Assembly: GCF_004027225.2 (NCBI RefSeq)
Contig: NC_044283.2
Coordinates: 9,752,992 to 9,816,991, forward strand
Source: Strigops habroptila
Taxonomy: Eukaryota > Chordata > Aves > Psittaciformes > Psittacidae
Direction: 5' to 3'
DNA: 64,000 nt
Below, piece by piece: positions 43,658-58,600 of the stretch; the first letter of the stretch is position 1; each line of letters starts with the position of its first letter. Position numbers and translations under genes: made by a program. The notes below the pieces were generated by a model. It was not told where the DNA came from. It ran no database searches and saw nothing but the letters and a program-made list of their open reading frames with translations.

Positions 43658-46600
43658 CTGCAAAACAAACAATCAACATATAAAATATTTCAGAAATATT
43701 GTATTAGGGAAAACAAGTATCATTATGAATTTATAAAAAGCCACCAACTCTTAAATTTCACCTCCGCACACTTTAAATAAAAACATTCTGTATATTCTTA
43801 AACTAGAGAAATGAAACTGCAAAGTTGAAAACTCTTTAAACCATCACTATTGAAAACGTTTGCTTTTCCCCAAATTGTCAGATTTATTTCAGTATGGTTC
43901 GTCATTATTGTCTTGGCAAGCAGCAAAGAAATGAACACAGAGCAGAAGAACCCCCAAACTGGTGCTGAAACAAAGGCTACGTTACCTCTCCGTGATTTCC
44001 GAGAGCTGCATTCTAGCCAGAAACTGGTTATCTTTCCGAATCTCCCGAATGGCTCCTTTCAGTTCACGTTTATGCCTGTGAATTAACTGCTTTCTTTCTT
44101 GCTCCTGTTTGCTGCCTGCCTGCTTTCTTCCAAACTCCAAACTGGAAAGAGAATGTACGTGTGAGCACAAAACCCCTTAACAAACACAACCTCCTCATGT
44201 TTTAAAGGAGCGAGTTTCACTATGATCATTAGCTCAGTATTTTAATTCCTATGTATTATTAACTGGCAAAAATGAGGAGCTGCCCAATAAACACATCAGA
44301 AGACACTCACCAGACCTAACTGCACATCACCATCATGCAAAGGACAAGCAGACATGTACACTTTAATCCCCCATATGGACCTTGTGTTTTGAACAGACTA
44401 AAAAAAGCTAGAGTAGAAAAATGGAAAACTGGAGAAAAATGGAATCTCCCAATATATTTTAAGTTTTTTCAGACCTCTGCAGATGAGTTCTACAGAAAAA
44501 GTCTGATCAGTTACTTGGGGATAAACGTGTATTTCCTTTTTCTTTCCCTCCCTACCATCCAAGTAGCTGTTCCCTTGAGATCTGTGCACAAAAATCTAGT
44601 GTAAACACCAGTTGTTATCTGTTTTGTGTCCTCTTTTCCAAATCCTTTGAGATTTCTGAAAGTCTTAGCGTTTAAATACACCTTCCCTTTGCATCAAGTG
44701 TGGCTTTACTTACACTTTCATAATTTTAGGTGTATACTGCTTCAATGGCACTGGCTTCCTCTTCTCACATATCAGTGGGGTGTAGCGTTTTACTTTGCTC
44801 TCCAGCTCTTTCAGAGCACTGTGGTACCATTCCTGAAAATGCAAGTCAAATTCCATTTTAAAAGCATATCAAAGACGCAAACTATTGTAAGTTGAATCAA
44901 CAGCAATGTTCTCCCCATATGTTGTTTTTTAGGGTAAAGCCACTGCTATTCATTAGGACATTGCTAACACTAAAATGTTGTGAGCTTCCCAGGCTGGATA
45001 ATTGTTAAACATTTTGGAAGTCTATTAAGATGGTATCATGGACAGTAACAAAGATTTGTAGGTAGCTTTACCTAACAGAGAAGGAAGCAAGACTAAAGCC
45101 AGTCTAACTGCGACTGCTTTTCAGGGTTATTTTAAGAGTTATTGTTCATTTTATTTATTTTGATAGCAAAAAATATAGGCTATTTTGCATCATTTACGTG
45201 TTCCTTACGATAATCCATGATGCCTCTTTGAGGAGGACATTTCTGATAACATTCAGAAGAGACAGATTAAAAATTGAAACCTCACTGCTAGAAGATACAC
45301 AACTGTCATGTTTCAAGGTAGCTGACGAGGCATCTTTATTTAGGTTTTCTGATGATCTCATCAATTTAATACTCCTCTTTAGCTGTGCCAAGATCTTACA
45401 GATTCATTACAAAAGTACAAGAGCAACTGGATGACCAGACTACTATTCTTATAAATGAGGTCACTGATGGAATGTTACTTTATTACAGCCAAGTGCTGTT
45501 CTCTTCAATTAGACGGGCGAGTCAAGATATACAATGAAAAAATACCTTGACTGTAGTGACAGAACAAGGGGTAATGGGTTTAAACTTCAACAGGGGAAGT
45601 TCAGGTTAGATATAAGGAAGAAGTTCTTTACTGTGAGGGTGGTGAGGCAGTGGAACAGGTTGCACAAAGAAGTGGTAAATGCTCCATCTCTGGCAGTGTT
45701 CAAGGCTGGGTTGGACAGAGCCTTGGGTGATGTGGTCTAGCGTGAGGCATCCCTGCCCATGGCAGGGGGGTTGGAACTGGATGATCTTAAGGTCCTTTCC
45801 AACCCAAACCATTCTGTGATTCTATGATTCTCTGCTCTTCTGTTTTTTCCACAGAAACATCATTATGATTTCTGAAGAGCACAAAAGGCAGATGCCTGAC
45901 CCTTGAAAAAAAATCTCACGGATGCTTATACTTGGTTTTTGTTTAAGCACAGATGAAGATCACCGAATTTATTAATCAAACAAACATATCAATTATTTAA
46001 TTCTTGAGGAATACATACCTGCATTTTTTCAGGATATTCATTCGCTGGCACATGCTGTGTAAGGAGAATTCTCACAGGATTCATTATTTCATGGAATGAT
46101 GGTAAAGATTCGTACAGAGCTGCACATTTTTTAATAAGGTCAAAACACAGGGCTAGACATGACAACCTGTTAATGCACAGAATTAACAACTTCACTTGCA
46201 AAATCTAATGGATTTTCAAATAAAATTAGTAAGTTAACCAAATTTGGGAATGTTAGCAGCATCTCTTATTAAGACTGCTTGACAAAACAAGTTACAAGGC
46301 TGTTTCTAGCATTTAATTCAGATTAAAAATTTCACTCTCCAAAGCAAATACCCAAGAAATCCATCCGCAACAAAGCTATATGTCAGTGCATAGAGCACAA
46401 GCTAGTATTGTGTCTTTGCAACTTATGTGGAGTAAAAAGTTTTTATACCAGTTCTAAAAGTGTTCTGGTACTAGTTCTGAAGTTCTAAAACATCACTGAA
46501 AGAGAATTAGTCATTCCGGGTGTGGCGTTTCTTTCTGAACTTCATAACAAAATATTTACTCATCTCTGAAGTTACACTATAACACATCTGCAAGGTGGAA

Positions 46601-49600
46601 AACGAGGCTGAACACAGTTAATAAACATGTTTAATTGTGGTCTTTCCTAACTTCAGTGTTTTGTTCCTTAACTGACACTTTCTAACAGTGTTTATATATA
46701 AATACAGTCACTTTCTGCTGAAGAGCTTGACAGTTCAAAGTACTGAGCACCTCCCCTAACTCTACATCATCAGTTCACAGCTGTACCGAAGAGGAATGGA
46801 AGGTCTATGCACTCCAGCAAGTGGCAAATGATCAGCAAATTCATATGCTACAGAGTAGTACTATAAAAATAAGTCAGAACAACTCACTACTTCTGTTTCT
46901 ACTCCTAAGGAGCACTGACACTAAGATTACCCAAAAGATGATCTGATATTTCTTCTGTTCACATTTCCTACGTACCTGATATGATTCATTTCTGTTCTGC
47001 TGGTTTCCTTTAATCTATTCACAACACTCAATGGCAGCTTTTGCTTCTGCCAACTTTCCAGATCCTTCTTATCACACACCAAAAGCAGTTCTGAATTTTT
47101 CCCCACTGGTGTAAAAGGATGCACAACAGCATAGCCTAAAAACCAAGAACAATAATCATTAAAGAAGATGAATTCTAGCCATTCTTACTGAAAGAAGAAA
47201 ACCAACAACTCTATGTTTTTAATCATACTGCCTTAAAGAATACTTTATCAGCATTATGTTATTCTAATAATGGGAAACGCTGGAGCATGGGTACAATCAT
47301 AGAAGATGATCAGGTGGCCAGAGCACCTCCCATACAAGAACAGGCTGAGAGCTGGAGCTGTTCAGCCTGGAGAAGAGAAAGCTCCAGGGAGACCTTAGAG
47401 CAGCTTCCAGCTTCTAAAAGGGGCCTTCAAGAAAGCTGGAGAGGGACTTCTGACAAGGGCATGTAGTGATAGGCAAGGGGGAATGGCCTAAGCTGAAAGA
47501 GGGGAGATTTATATTAGACATTAGGAAAAAATTCTTTCCTGTGAATGAGATATTGGATCAGGTTGCCCACGTTGAGGATCCACTGAACACCTGGAAGTGT
47601 TCACTGCCAGACTGGATGCAGCTTTGAGCAACCTGGTCCAGCAGGGGCCCTCGGATACATACTGCTGAGTCCTCTCCCACTCAAGCGAAGTAATTTTAAA
47701 ACAAGAGCAGGGAACACAGAATATATACTGTGTGGGGCAGAGCATACAGAAAATGCTTAAGAATCACAGTGCTTCTGATCACAAACTGCTCTGTGAAACA
47801 CTACTTAAAGAGTAACATGAAAGAAGTATCTGAGAAATTTCATGGCTAAGGGAGAAAACCATTTGCAGTCTGTGCTGGATGTTTTTTTAAATAACTTTGT
47901 TTTCCTTATGTCCTGGCAAGCTTGCAATGGAACTTACCTCAAATTCAAACTGAAAGTTAAGATTATTTACATGCTCCAGAACCTGCACATAGCTCTTTAC
48001 ACACAGGGCAGAAATCAGTATGTTTGGATAGAGATTCATGAAGTTTGAGACCAAAAGTTGAGAGATTCTGACACACACATACGTATGCAAGATCAGGAAC
48101 CAAGATACCTAAGTTTTATTATCTGCTTTACTTGTGAGAGCGTAGCAAATCTCATTAACAATTCCATTAGCTGAGGCTATCAACAATGACAATTCCTTCC
48201 CACTCCCTCCACCTCCAGCTTTTCTTCTTTTTTAAGGTAATAATTGGGGTTTTTTTTAGTCTAAAGCAGACTGTATTGCAGCCTTTTATGAAGTTATAGT
48301 CCATATAATTTTTCATGTGAGAAATTTATGGATCAAGCTCAAAATTAAAACAATAAGAGCTCTATTTTCTAATTCTACTTACTGTCAAAATTGAACCCCA
48401 AGAAATTTGTTGGTGTGACAATATATTAACATTCCAGAGAACTGGATGTACACTCATTTTAAAATACTCTGTATTGACAGCCTAATCACTTTATCAGCAA
48501 TACCTCCACCACGAATAGTTAAAACCATGACTGGATACTTTGGTAACTTCCAAACATCAATATTGACTGAAAAACTCTCAAAGAGAACAGTGTGCCTCTG
48601 AGGTATCCTTTATTGAGCTTTCCCTTGCTACCAGAAACCAACATCATGCAGATTTAACTAGTGCAAAATCATGAACAGAAATCCTAAGGAAATTAAAAAA
48701 TAAAGTTAACACTTCAGCATCAATTACCACTCCATATTTTAAAAGAGTTTCTTATCTAATTTTGCAGAATCCTATATTTTGACTGTACCAAAACCCTTTT
48801 GTAGATCAAACATTCCTAAGAGAGTACACCAAGGAGAAAATACTTTAAGCACTACATAACCCACCCACTCCATAACCTCTTCCCACCTCCTTCTAAGAGT
48901 TCAGCTGTTGGTATTCTGAGAATCCAGGGCTCAGCTCTGATGCAGCCCAGCTGTGTAACCTTGGCTCACACTTCAGAGGAAACTGCTAAGCTGTAAGAAG
49001 CAGCTGGGAGAAAGTCTGTAGGGTACAGCCATACAAGTTACTAAAGGTGAAACTGCAGTGCCAGGCTTGTTGAGAAAAGGGATTGTTAATAACTCAAGAA
49101 TTCAAAAGGAAAAACAATCCTCAAGTGAGGGAGGAAAGGGGAGCTGCAAGACAACCACTCAGTACTACTGAAGGTGTACTGGAACACTGCACCAACAGAA
49201 GCTGAACCTTCCTCATCAGACAGATGACTGCCTAGAGAACAGAGACTCTTCAGGTGTCTTATCAAGAGTGACGAGCATGTTCATATACAGCCTGTAGTTC
49301 ATTACACCCCAGATGTCTTGTGGGTTTGCCAACAAATCACTGAATTTTTCATTTGAGAATATCCTGTTGGCAGAGTCTCTTCCCGCGTGCTACGTGACTC
49401 AGAGTGACCCAGAGTGACCCAGACAGAGATACTAACACATGAATTAGTTACTGTGCTCTGCCAAAGCTCCTAGTAAGTGAATTATTGTCACTAGTCAACA
49501 AAAAAAGCCCCAGATCTAGAATAACTTTAAAGCTAGAAACAAATCCAAAAGAAAATGCTGAAGAGGAAGACTCATAAATAAAAATCATTTGCTAGCATAT

Positions 49601-52600
49601 GGATCAAATGAAAAGATTGTTTTATTCTTCCTGTTGTCTATGCAAATTGCTAAGTTTACAGTTATGTTACAGCACTGACTAATCCTGTTTGTGGGGATAG
49701 CTGCCCACTACAACAAATCCACGTCAAGTAAAGAAAAAAAGAAAAATACCAACTTTGTGATACACTTTCTCTCATTTATCTCTGTGACACAGCTATTAGC
49801 TGAAGGGGGAGGGTACCTGCAGCATTAGCTGCTGCCTCACTGTGAAGATCCAGGGTACTCATTGGGAATCTATTAGAAACTGGATTTCAGAGCATAGTCC
49901 AACCACAGTCTATTTAGAACAACAGTATTGTAAAAATACTGCACTGTGGCCAACATGACTTCATTTCCTTTACTAATTCCAGTTGTTTCCTTCCTGCCAA
50001 TACCACCAGAGGATCTAGTTCCTAATAAGATGCCCAAGGTTGCGTATGGCTAAATTAGCAGATTATTTTGGTCTTTTGTTCAAAACGATAAATTCTGTAT
50101 GAAATACTTTTATTGACTTAAGTTTATTACTCATTTACTCTAAACAAACTCACCCTGGGCCTGTTTTCTGGGCAGAGATATGTGAAGTACTCCAAGAAGA
50201 AAATTGATGAGTTCTGGTACAAATCTTCTGGAGAGAGAAACATATTCCAGGAACAAACAGCATATAAATAGCCCTTTAATAACATCTTGCAATGTTGTGA
50301 TGCGACACTAAAAGAGAAATGAAAAAAGGGCACAAAATATTTGTCATTAGAAGTCTATCTATCATCAGTACAGAATCTCCTAAAAAGTAGAAATATTAAA
50401 CAAGCTGTACACATTTAAATTATGTAAAATTACACCCTTTGGACTTAAATGAAAAGTATATCAGCTTTCCCTTGCCCTCACTAAAGAGTATATGCAGAAC
50501 TGAGTAAGAAGTCTGTCACAACTGGTTTAGCCACTAGAAGGTGCTAAACAACAACCAATAAGTTCTTCAGAAATGAACCACGAAAATGTAAGGCTCAGAG
50601 CAACTTGGATTTCTGACAGCAACAGAACTAGCTCAGGACTTTTGAAACATACAAACAGGGTATTTGGACAGAAAAATAAGGACATATTCTAAATGCATTA
50701 CAATGCACTTAGGTGGATTTTCAAGGAAAACAAACTGCCAATTTTTAAGTAAATATCTTTCTGAAGAAGGAACAAATGCAATATATGGAAGAGAAACCGC
50801 TAATGAATGATTTCAGACTGTATTCAGCCTGTTCTATTAGTCCTCTATAATTTGCCATATAAGGAATTCTGTGTGACAGCTTGAAAAAATGATTAGATAT
50901 GGTTTTGTGAGTTGGACTTTCCTCTGCAAGAGGTTTTCCCTCTTCCCTTTTTCTTCCAATTACTATCTGTGACTACGCCAAACACAAAGCTGCCTTTTCC
51001 GTACATATCCAATACATACATTAATGCTAACACTGTATTTGGAGTCCTAGGAAGAAACAAGGAAATGAAGTTATATACTGAGATGCAAGATCACAGACAT
51101 ACCTTAGTAAGTAGCTGACTCATGTACACAAAAGCAGGTGTTACAACTGAATGCCAGAAGTCAGAAGTTGGAAACAGCAGAGATGTAATTTTCAAATAAA
51201 TAAGCTGAGAATACACAAACCAGGCAAAATACAGTTAAGACATTATTCCCAGGATCTTGACTTTCCACATATGTAACTGATGAATGAGTAACTGCTACAT
51301 AGCAGTCTAAAAATACTACAACATACATCATTTTGAGAAATCTGATACAATACATGACTTATTTATTGAGACGACTGTTTAAGTTACATGAGAAAATGGA
51401 ATATCCATTATAGGTCTAACACTGCAATAATTCAACAAGGCAGCTGAAAGAACAGCAAAGAAGGAACTATGCCTCCCAACCTCATTCGCTTCGTGAGAAT
51501 CTCTGACTCCCTTCAGCCCACCACCGTCACACTCTCACACCACAAACACATGAGCAAGTGGCCTGAAATTATCTAAGTGGATATTTAGATGGTAAACTAG
51601 ACACAAGGCAAGTTTTATTGTTTCAGTTCTGTTTCTCTCCACGAAGTTTGTCATAAACAAATACTCTACTGAACTATTTTGGTTACCAAATACCACAGTC
51701 CAAATTTCAGGTTAGATTAACAGCAGGCACATACACCTACTAACACAGCTGGTCTAAGGAACATTCATTCAAACAAATGCATTGAGAATAAGAGAGTGAT
51801 ATAATTCTACCCTAAAAGATAATGATGGCTTGAAACCTGGGGAAGTCCACTGAAGGGAATGAAAGTCAGAAGTGTGGTTGGTGGCATAAGGTGACAGTGG
51901 CAAAATAAAAATAGAAGTTAAAATGTCACTACAACACATTTCCTGCAAATCCAAAAACATCCTGAATAAAGACTCTTCAAAAGAACTCAACATAAACATT
52001 TTCTAAGCTGCAAGAACCAAGTCTTCTAAGCAAATCCTTCAGTCTTATTTTCTTTCATTAGTCTAATTCTTCCATTAGGCAGCACTGCTTTATCAAGCTG
52101 GAATACAGAAACCAAGTAGCTCCCTTTGGATTACTGACTTACAGTTTGTCTTTGAATCTTTTTAGAACAATAAACAAACACTCATTTTCCATGTGCTCCA
52201 TTCTGTAATTCCCTAACAGCCATTTACAGAGATACTGAAAAATGAGTCTGTTCACATTTAGCATGGCCACTGAATTTTGGAATATTACTAATATAAAAAA
52301 AAGAAAGGTCAAATCTTTCCGAGTTATTGATTTAGCAATTATCATATAAAAAGTGCTAAGAAATGTTGTATTTTTATACTTACAATGTATCTTGTTATTT
52401 TTATTAACCTAGGAGATACTGCACTTCTACACAGCACTTATTTGGACTTAACACAAATCAATTAAAGAAATCAAGACGTAACTGACAATATCACTTTTTC
52501 CCCTAACTACCCATTTGAATTTCATCAGGAAAACAAAGAATGCTCTGCTATGGATGCTGGAGTGGCAATTTCAAGGTATCTTTCCCTTCGTAATATTAGA

Positions 52601-55600
52601 GCCACACTTGTATTCTGAAGAATGTGTGTGCAGTGGTTGGTTTGTTTCTTAGGGGTTTTTTTTGTTGTTGTGTTTGTTACAACTCATCTCCAGCAAGGCC
52701 ATTAAAAATACAGAGAAACCTAAAAAGTCATAGATGCTAATAATTCATTATGTACACTGAAATATAAAATTTGATTTAATGTCTTCTCACATTTACTGGC
52801 CTTTCTGTACTAACGGAAAGAACAAGAGCTTCTCCTAGCAGTATGCATTTGTTACCGTGTCCAAGCCTGGAAATGTTGCACGGCCTTTGACTTCAATTAC
52901 TTCTTCCATATCATGTGCAGCATCTCGAAGGATAAACTTAATACTGTCACTGGCTGCCTCAGGAAACATCTGGCAAAGATTGTACAATGGCCTAGTAACA
53001 AGAAATGTAAGTCATAATCGAGTTACACCATTGATGTTAATTAAAACCTCATTTTCAAGCACCTGTAGGAAGACTTCTTGTGTTCCATCTACACTACAAC
53101 AATAAGAAATTCCCTGAAATTACTCTTTTTTAGAAAGGTCCCTTCCAACCCATTCTATGATTCTATAATTATTACTGTAATACTTTTAGTTTACAGACAC
53201 AGGTATTTTTCATTGGGCCTTGTGAGATAATCTTTGATTTGTTGGTTTCTAAATCTTAAATTAAAAAAAATAATGAAGAACATGAAAATATATTCCCAAA
53301 TCATCTGCTATGGTTAAAACATATGCTTCTGCATCTCCTAACTCTACATTTTGCTGCACTTATGTATGCTGGCACATATTAGGCAGTCATTACTCTAAAT
53401 ACTCTTAAGCAATGTCAAACAACATATGAGGAAGCAATGTGGTTAGCAAAATTGTTACTTAAACAAAAAATCCCCACAAAGTTAGGTCAGCTCCTGGCCT
53501 ATGGTTAGTGCCTACAGGGAGATGCAGTCAGGAGGCTGCATCTGTTTGCTTAATTTTTCCAGTATTTGCAGTTAAAAATGTCTGTAGCGATATTAATAAA
53601 TCCCAGTTCTAGAAAACAATCAAAATGTGTTTACAGTTTTTCACAAGGCTGCAGCACGTGTGACAGTATCAATGGGTCAATGCTCCTGCTGACGAACGCA
53701 ACACAGCAATGAATGTGAAAGCTCCACACAACACGGTTTTAAGAACTTGTTTACTTCAGCATGAAATAAAAAACATATGCTGAAAACTACATATAAATAA
53801 ACTCACTGAAAGAAAGCTGATTAGCCTGCAAAGGCAAGATAGGAATCACAGACTAATTTTGGTTGAAAGGGACCTCTGGAGATCATTCTACGCAACTCAC
53901 TGCTCAAACCATGGCTAACGTCAAAGCTGGATCAGGTTGCTCATGGCTTTGTTGAGTTTTGTGTATCTTCAAGGGTGGAGATTCCACAACCTCTCTGGGA
54001 AACCTGCTTTAATATTCAGCACTTTTGCTGTGGAGATTTTTTAACTCATATCTAATTGGAATCTCCCTTATTGCAGCCTGTGTCCAATGACTCTTGTCCT
54101 TTGTTGTAACTCAAGACAAATTTGGCTCTCTTGCCACTGTAACTGCCTGTAAGGTATTTGAAGACAACAATGCCAAATTGAAAACCTCCTGCAAAGTGTT
54201 TACTTGGAACTTTTGTATTAGCTTACTGTAATACTCTTTAATTCCATTTTCATCTAGTTCCCCCAGTGAATTCACAGAACAGAAACCAATGGAAAAACCA
54301 AAGATTGCAAAGGGAACTGCACGCTACCACTGCAAAGCCCGAAACCCTTCGTCAGCAGTCCAAACTTCATGCACAGAAGCTTCCTTGCATACATGGTATT
54401 ATTTATCCACTCTCCATGAAAAGCATTTTGTGGAGCAAAAATTACATTCTGAGGTTTTGAACATGTCTTGGTACAAATAATAGCTCAAGCAATACATGAA
54501 ACAAAGTTAAACCACTATAGAACTGGAGAGTTACCAGTTGCCTACAATCCCTATGGAACTACTCAAACCAAACAACATGCTAAATGCTTTGCCCTGTGTA
54601 GCTTTTCTATTCAAATCATAAAGGAGCAAAAGTCCAAAGGATTTATTACTTACAGGACCAGTTTGTCAATGGTTCTGAGCTCTGGCAAATCCAGAGTTGC
54701 TAACTCCCCAACATACTCCAAAAGGAAGCCAAACAATTTCTGCAAGAAGCATAATATGTTAAAATTATTAGGTTTTTCTTCATTGCACATATCCTTAAAG
54801 AGCACAAAAGAACAGTGATAAAGAAGTTAGAAAATGAAGAGTAGTATGTTGATTCTACTGCTACTCATAACACAGAAGCACGTATGTTTTATTCTGCTTC
54901 CTGAATATTTACTAAACTTACTCTGCAATTCAAAGTTAATTTTTAAGTTTAAAACAAAGCATAACAAACCCCCATACTTCCAACTTTGCTTTGTTTCCCA
55001 CTGCAAGGCTTGGATGATTGCATTTCTGAATTCTCTCCAGTATTGTAAGCTGTTGTTCTACTGTTCTTCCAGCCAATAAGGACTTAAATGTCTCATAGGA
55101 CTCAGGAACTAGAAAGTAAAAACAAAAATTGACCAGGGAAAAATATCAAACTTAACATGTTGAATTCAACAACTAACAAATTTCCAATTTTAATAAGTTA
55201 TTATTCAGAAGAGATACCATGCAGCTTTTAAATAATCCCCTTTTAAGCACTAATAAGCTATCAACATACATGTAACATTATACACATGAACATAAGTAAA
55301 AAACCAATGTAAATGTTTTTCAATGAGTAACATTCCATTCATCCTTGAAATTTAAAGGAAAATTTACCATATTACATTAGATCTCTGTTTTAATCCACAC
55401 CTAACTAGCTTCTGTAGGCAGGATATTAAAAAAAACTTGCCACTATTTAAACAAACAAAAAACCCAACAAAAACCCAACCAAACATCTGCCCCCCAAAAA
55501 GAAATCCCCAACAAACCAAACCAACCCTGGCATATATTTACGCTTTTGCAGAAGTCCACATGCTACAAAACATCCTAACTGGTTCAGGTTTTTGAGTTAA

Positions 55601-58600
55601 TTGAACGTGACTGCTTTCTGGTTAAAGCCAAACCTGAAAGCAATTTAAAAGGCTTTGTGTAATAAGTTATCTCTTTCCGATGGAAAAATGCAATTAAGGA
55701 AGTTGTTTGAAAGGTTGTTTAATCTCACAACAGATACTTTTGTTAAAGAAATCTACACTAGGACAATAGTTAGATGCACTATGTACTTAATGGATGTTTT
55801 GTGTACTACTTGATATGTGCCTCCTCCTTCCTCCTAGGCACAGACCCAAAAGAAGGCAGACTTTGAGTGTCTCTAAAAACACTGTTATGTTACAATCACA
55901 GAGATTAAACCTCAGAATCCTGCTTCTCTGTCAAAAATACCAGTTCAAACGCCAGAGAAAGTAACCTTTTCTCATTTAAGTATAGATAATAGAACACTAT
56001 TCTGGCTTCTCTTATACAAAAGACTAGCAACTTTGGTTTGGATGTGTTCATAAAGGAGTACAGATCTTTGAATTTTTCTTCCCAATATTTCTTTTTCAAT
56101 TCTAAGGCTGCCTGGATTTGCAGAAACAGCACTGGGATGAAACAGGTCTGGTTCCCACTCTCAAAGCATAACTGGGGCTGATCGCTAAGTAACAGCTGCT
56201 GGCTACACCTGGAAGAATAGAAGACAACCAGGAAGCAAAACTTAATGGATGAACAGGAATAGATTAAGATCCCACACGGAAGAGAAATATAACTCCCCTA
56301 AAGACAACAGGGATCTCTGGATCAGTCCTTTGCTTACCGGCAAATGTATAGGGAAGCTCTGATTCAGCAGCTTTCATTTTTGGATCTAGTTCCTCCACAT
56401 TCTGTGATTCGTTTTCATTTGTCTTGTGTTTCTTCTGTTCTGTATTCCCTGCAGCTTCTTCTTCACTCTCAAGGTCAGATTCAAGATCAGAGTGGCTATC
56501 CGCAGCAACATCCTCCTCATCTTCGTTAGATTCTTCCTCACTTTCTTCTTCATTCTCATTGTCTTCCTTCTCATCTTCCTCTTCTTCCTCCTCTTGTTTT
56601 TCCTCCTCCTCCTCCTCATTTTCAATATTAATTTTTCCATCCTGTAAGCAGAGAAAGTAAGCCAGTGAAAACACGATAAAGTGACAGCACCTCACCAGAA
56701 TCACCATCCAAAGCTATCATCACATACACATGAACAGGATCTGAGCCTTGCTACCCCTGACCAAGCAGTGCCGGTCAAGATGGATTTTAAGGAGAGAACA
56801 TGCATACAGATATAAGAATAGTAAGGTACTTCCAAGGGGTTGTAAGAAACTGGAAGAACAGGAGGTAGTGTATGAGGACCAGAATAATCAACATAAAAGT
56901 AAAAAGTACTGACAGATGATATGAAAAACGAAAATCAACACCAATTACAGAAGCATTCCTGGTTTAAAAAAACGTATTAAATTCTATGTATTAAAAGAAC
57001 GTCTTAGAAATATTTGTTCCCATCCTGATCTTATTAATGATCAGTTTCAAATCACATTCACAAAATTATTCTCCCCTTCGAGTGCAGCAGCAGTTCCCTT
57101 GCTACTTACATGTGAGAGGACCAGAGGATGAGCATGCACACACGTGCAGCAGAGTCAGGATGACTCACTACATCAGCTTTAGGATTATATCGTTCTGCCA
57201 CCTTAATCAAAGCTACTTCACAGGGGAAGGGTTTTTTCAGAAACACACTCATCCTCAGGCTGAAATTTAGTGGAAGCTGTATTAAATACAGCAGTAATTA
57301 AACTTTTGGCCACCAAATACAATAAAGACATCTATAAAGTGCAGCAAGTTCAGCAGAAAGCCACCAAGATTGTTGCGGGGCTGGGGCACTGCCCTATGAG
57401 AGGCAGACCTGGGCTTAGTCTGCCTGGACCAAATAACCACCTTCCAATGCTTACATGAGAGACCATGTAAAGGGAAACTTTTTCACAGTAAGGACAGTCA
57501 GGGGAACAGGCTGCCCAGAGAGGTGTGCAGCCTCCATTCTTGGAGATTTTCCAAGAACACACTAGATAAAGCCCTGAGCAATCTGGTGATTTCACAGTTA
57601 ACCCTGCTTTGAGCACGAGGGTGGACTAAAGGTCTCCACAGAGGTCATTTCCAAACTGATTTTTCTATCTTCTTTTCAGAACTCTAAATGAAGTTTTAAA
57701 CCTTACCTTGTAAGACAATAAATGTCTGTCATCTTTATCCAGAATAAAGCCATCAGCCAGATCATCAGCTGACACGTGGCTGGGTTTCTTTTTATTCTCC
57801 TGTTCGTCTATTCCACGCATTCGACGTAGTCGATCTGCCTGTGTTTTAGAAGAAATACCACACACAGATGTGAGCCATCAGTCAGGTAACTACACCAGAA
57901 TGGAAGATCCCTCAAATAGTACAGCTAGGAAAATCAAAGGAAAAAAGTTAACTGGGATTACTAAACAAGTGGATGAAGAGAAAAACCAGCAACTTAAGAA
58001 ATTATCGGCAAAAGCTAATGATTCCTTATTTTTTTGTGGTGAGTGCAATCTGATAAGAGCACAGAGTTAATTTTATTATCTTATGTGGACGGCTTTAAAA
58101 CTGGGTTTACCAGAAGCATTATGTTCTCTTGCTTTACAATTTATCTGTTTTGCTTATGAGACAGTGCATCAATTCCAGAAAATGTAAGCTTCTAAAGTGT
58201 TTTATGATTCTTCGGTATTTATCTGTGTTTCCCACATGTGTAACAAGTCTGTAATAACCACAACCACATCCTAAGATTTTTAAGATATGCTAAGTTTTTA
58301 AATAGACTCAATGGGCAACATCTGAAGCAATAATTTACAAAAGGATTTCCACCTGGGCAACCAGATAGACTGTGCATCACACAAGATGACAAGAACAGAA
58401 CAGAAAATAAATCCTGCTTTCTGTTCTGCTATCAGGTACTGAGCTGTTCCGAGGTAACCTGAAGGTACTGGATCCCTGCAGTCCTCAATGTGTCCCAACA
58501 AAAAGTAAAAATAAAAGAGAAACATTTACCAAATTATTCAACCTTTCCATAAGACTTGGAGCTCCATGCAACAGAAGGAGCATGCAACATTTCCCAGGAG

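Noticed and set aside
45534-45740. 68-codon frame on the + strand.
   Set aside because: It lies inside a CR1 3' end; this segment is CR1 sequence, not a gene.
49398-49420. Tandem AGAGTGACCC AGAGTGACCC.
   Set aside because: Two copies of a 10-mer in an intron; too short to mean more than local slippage.
56424-56660. Open frames rich in Ser/Phe on the + strand.
   Set aside because: They are the antisense of the NOP14 acidic (GAG/GAA) exon and of its shifted frame.
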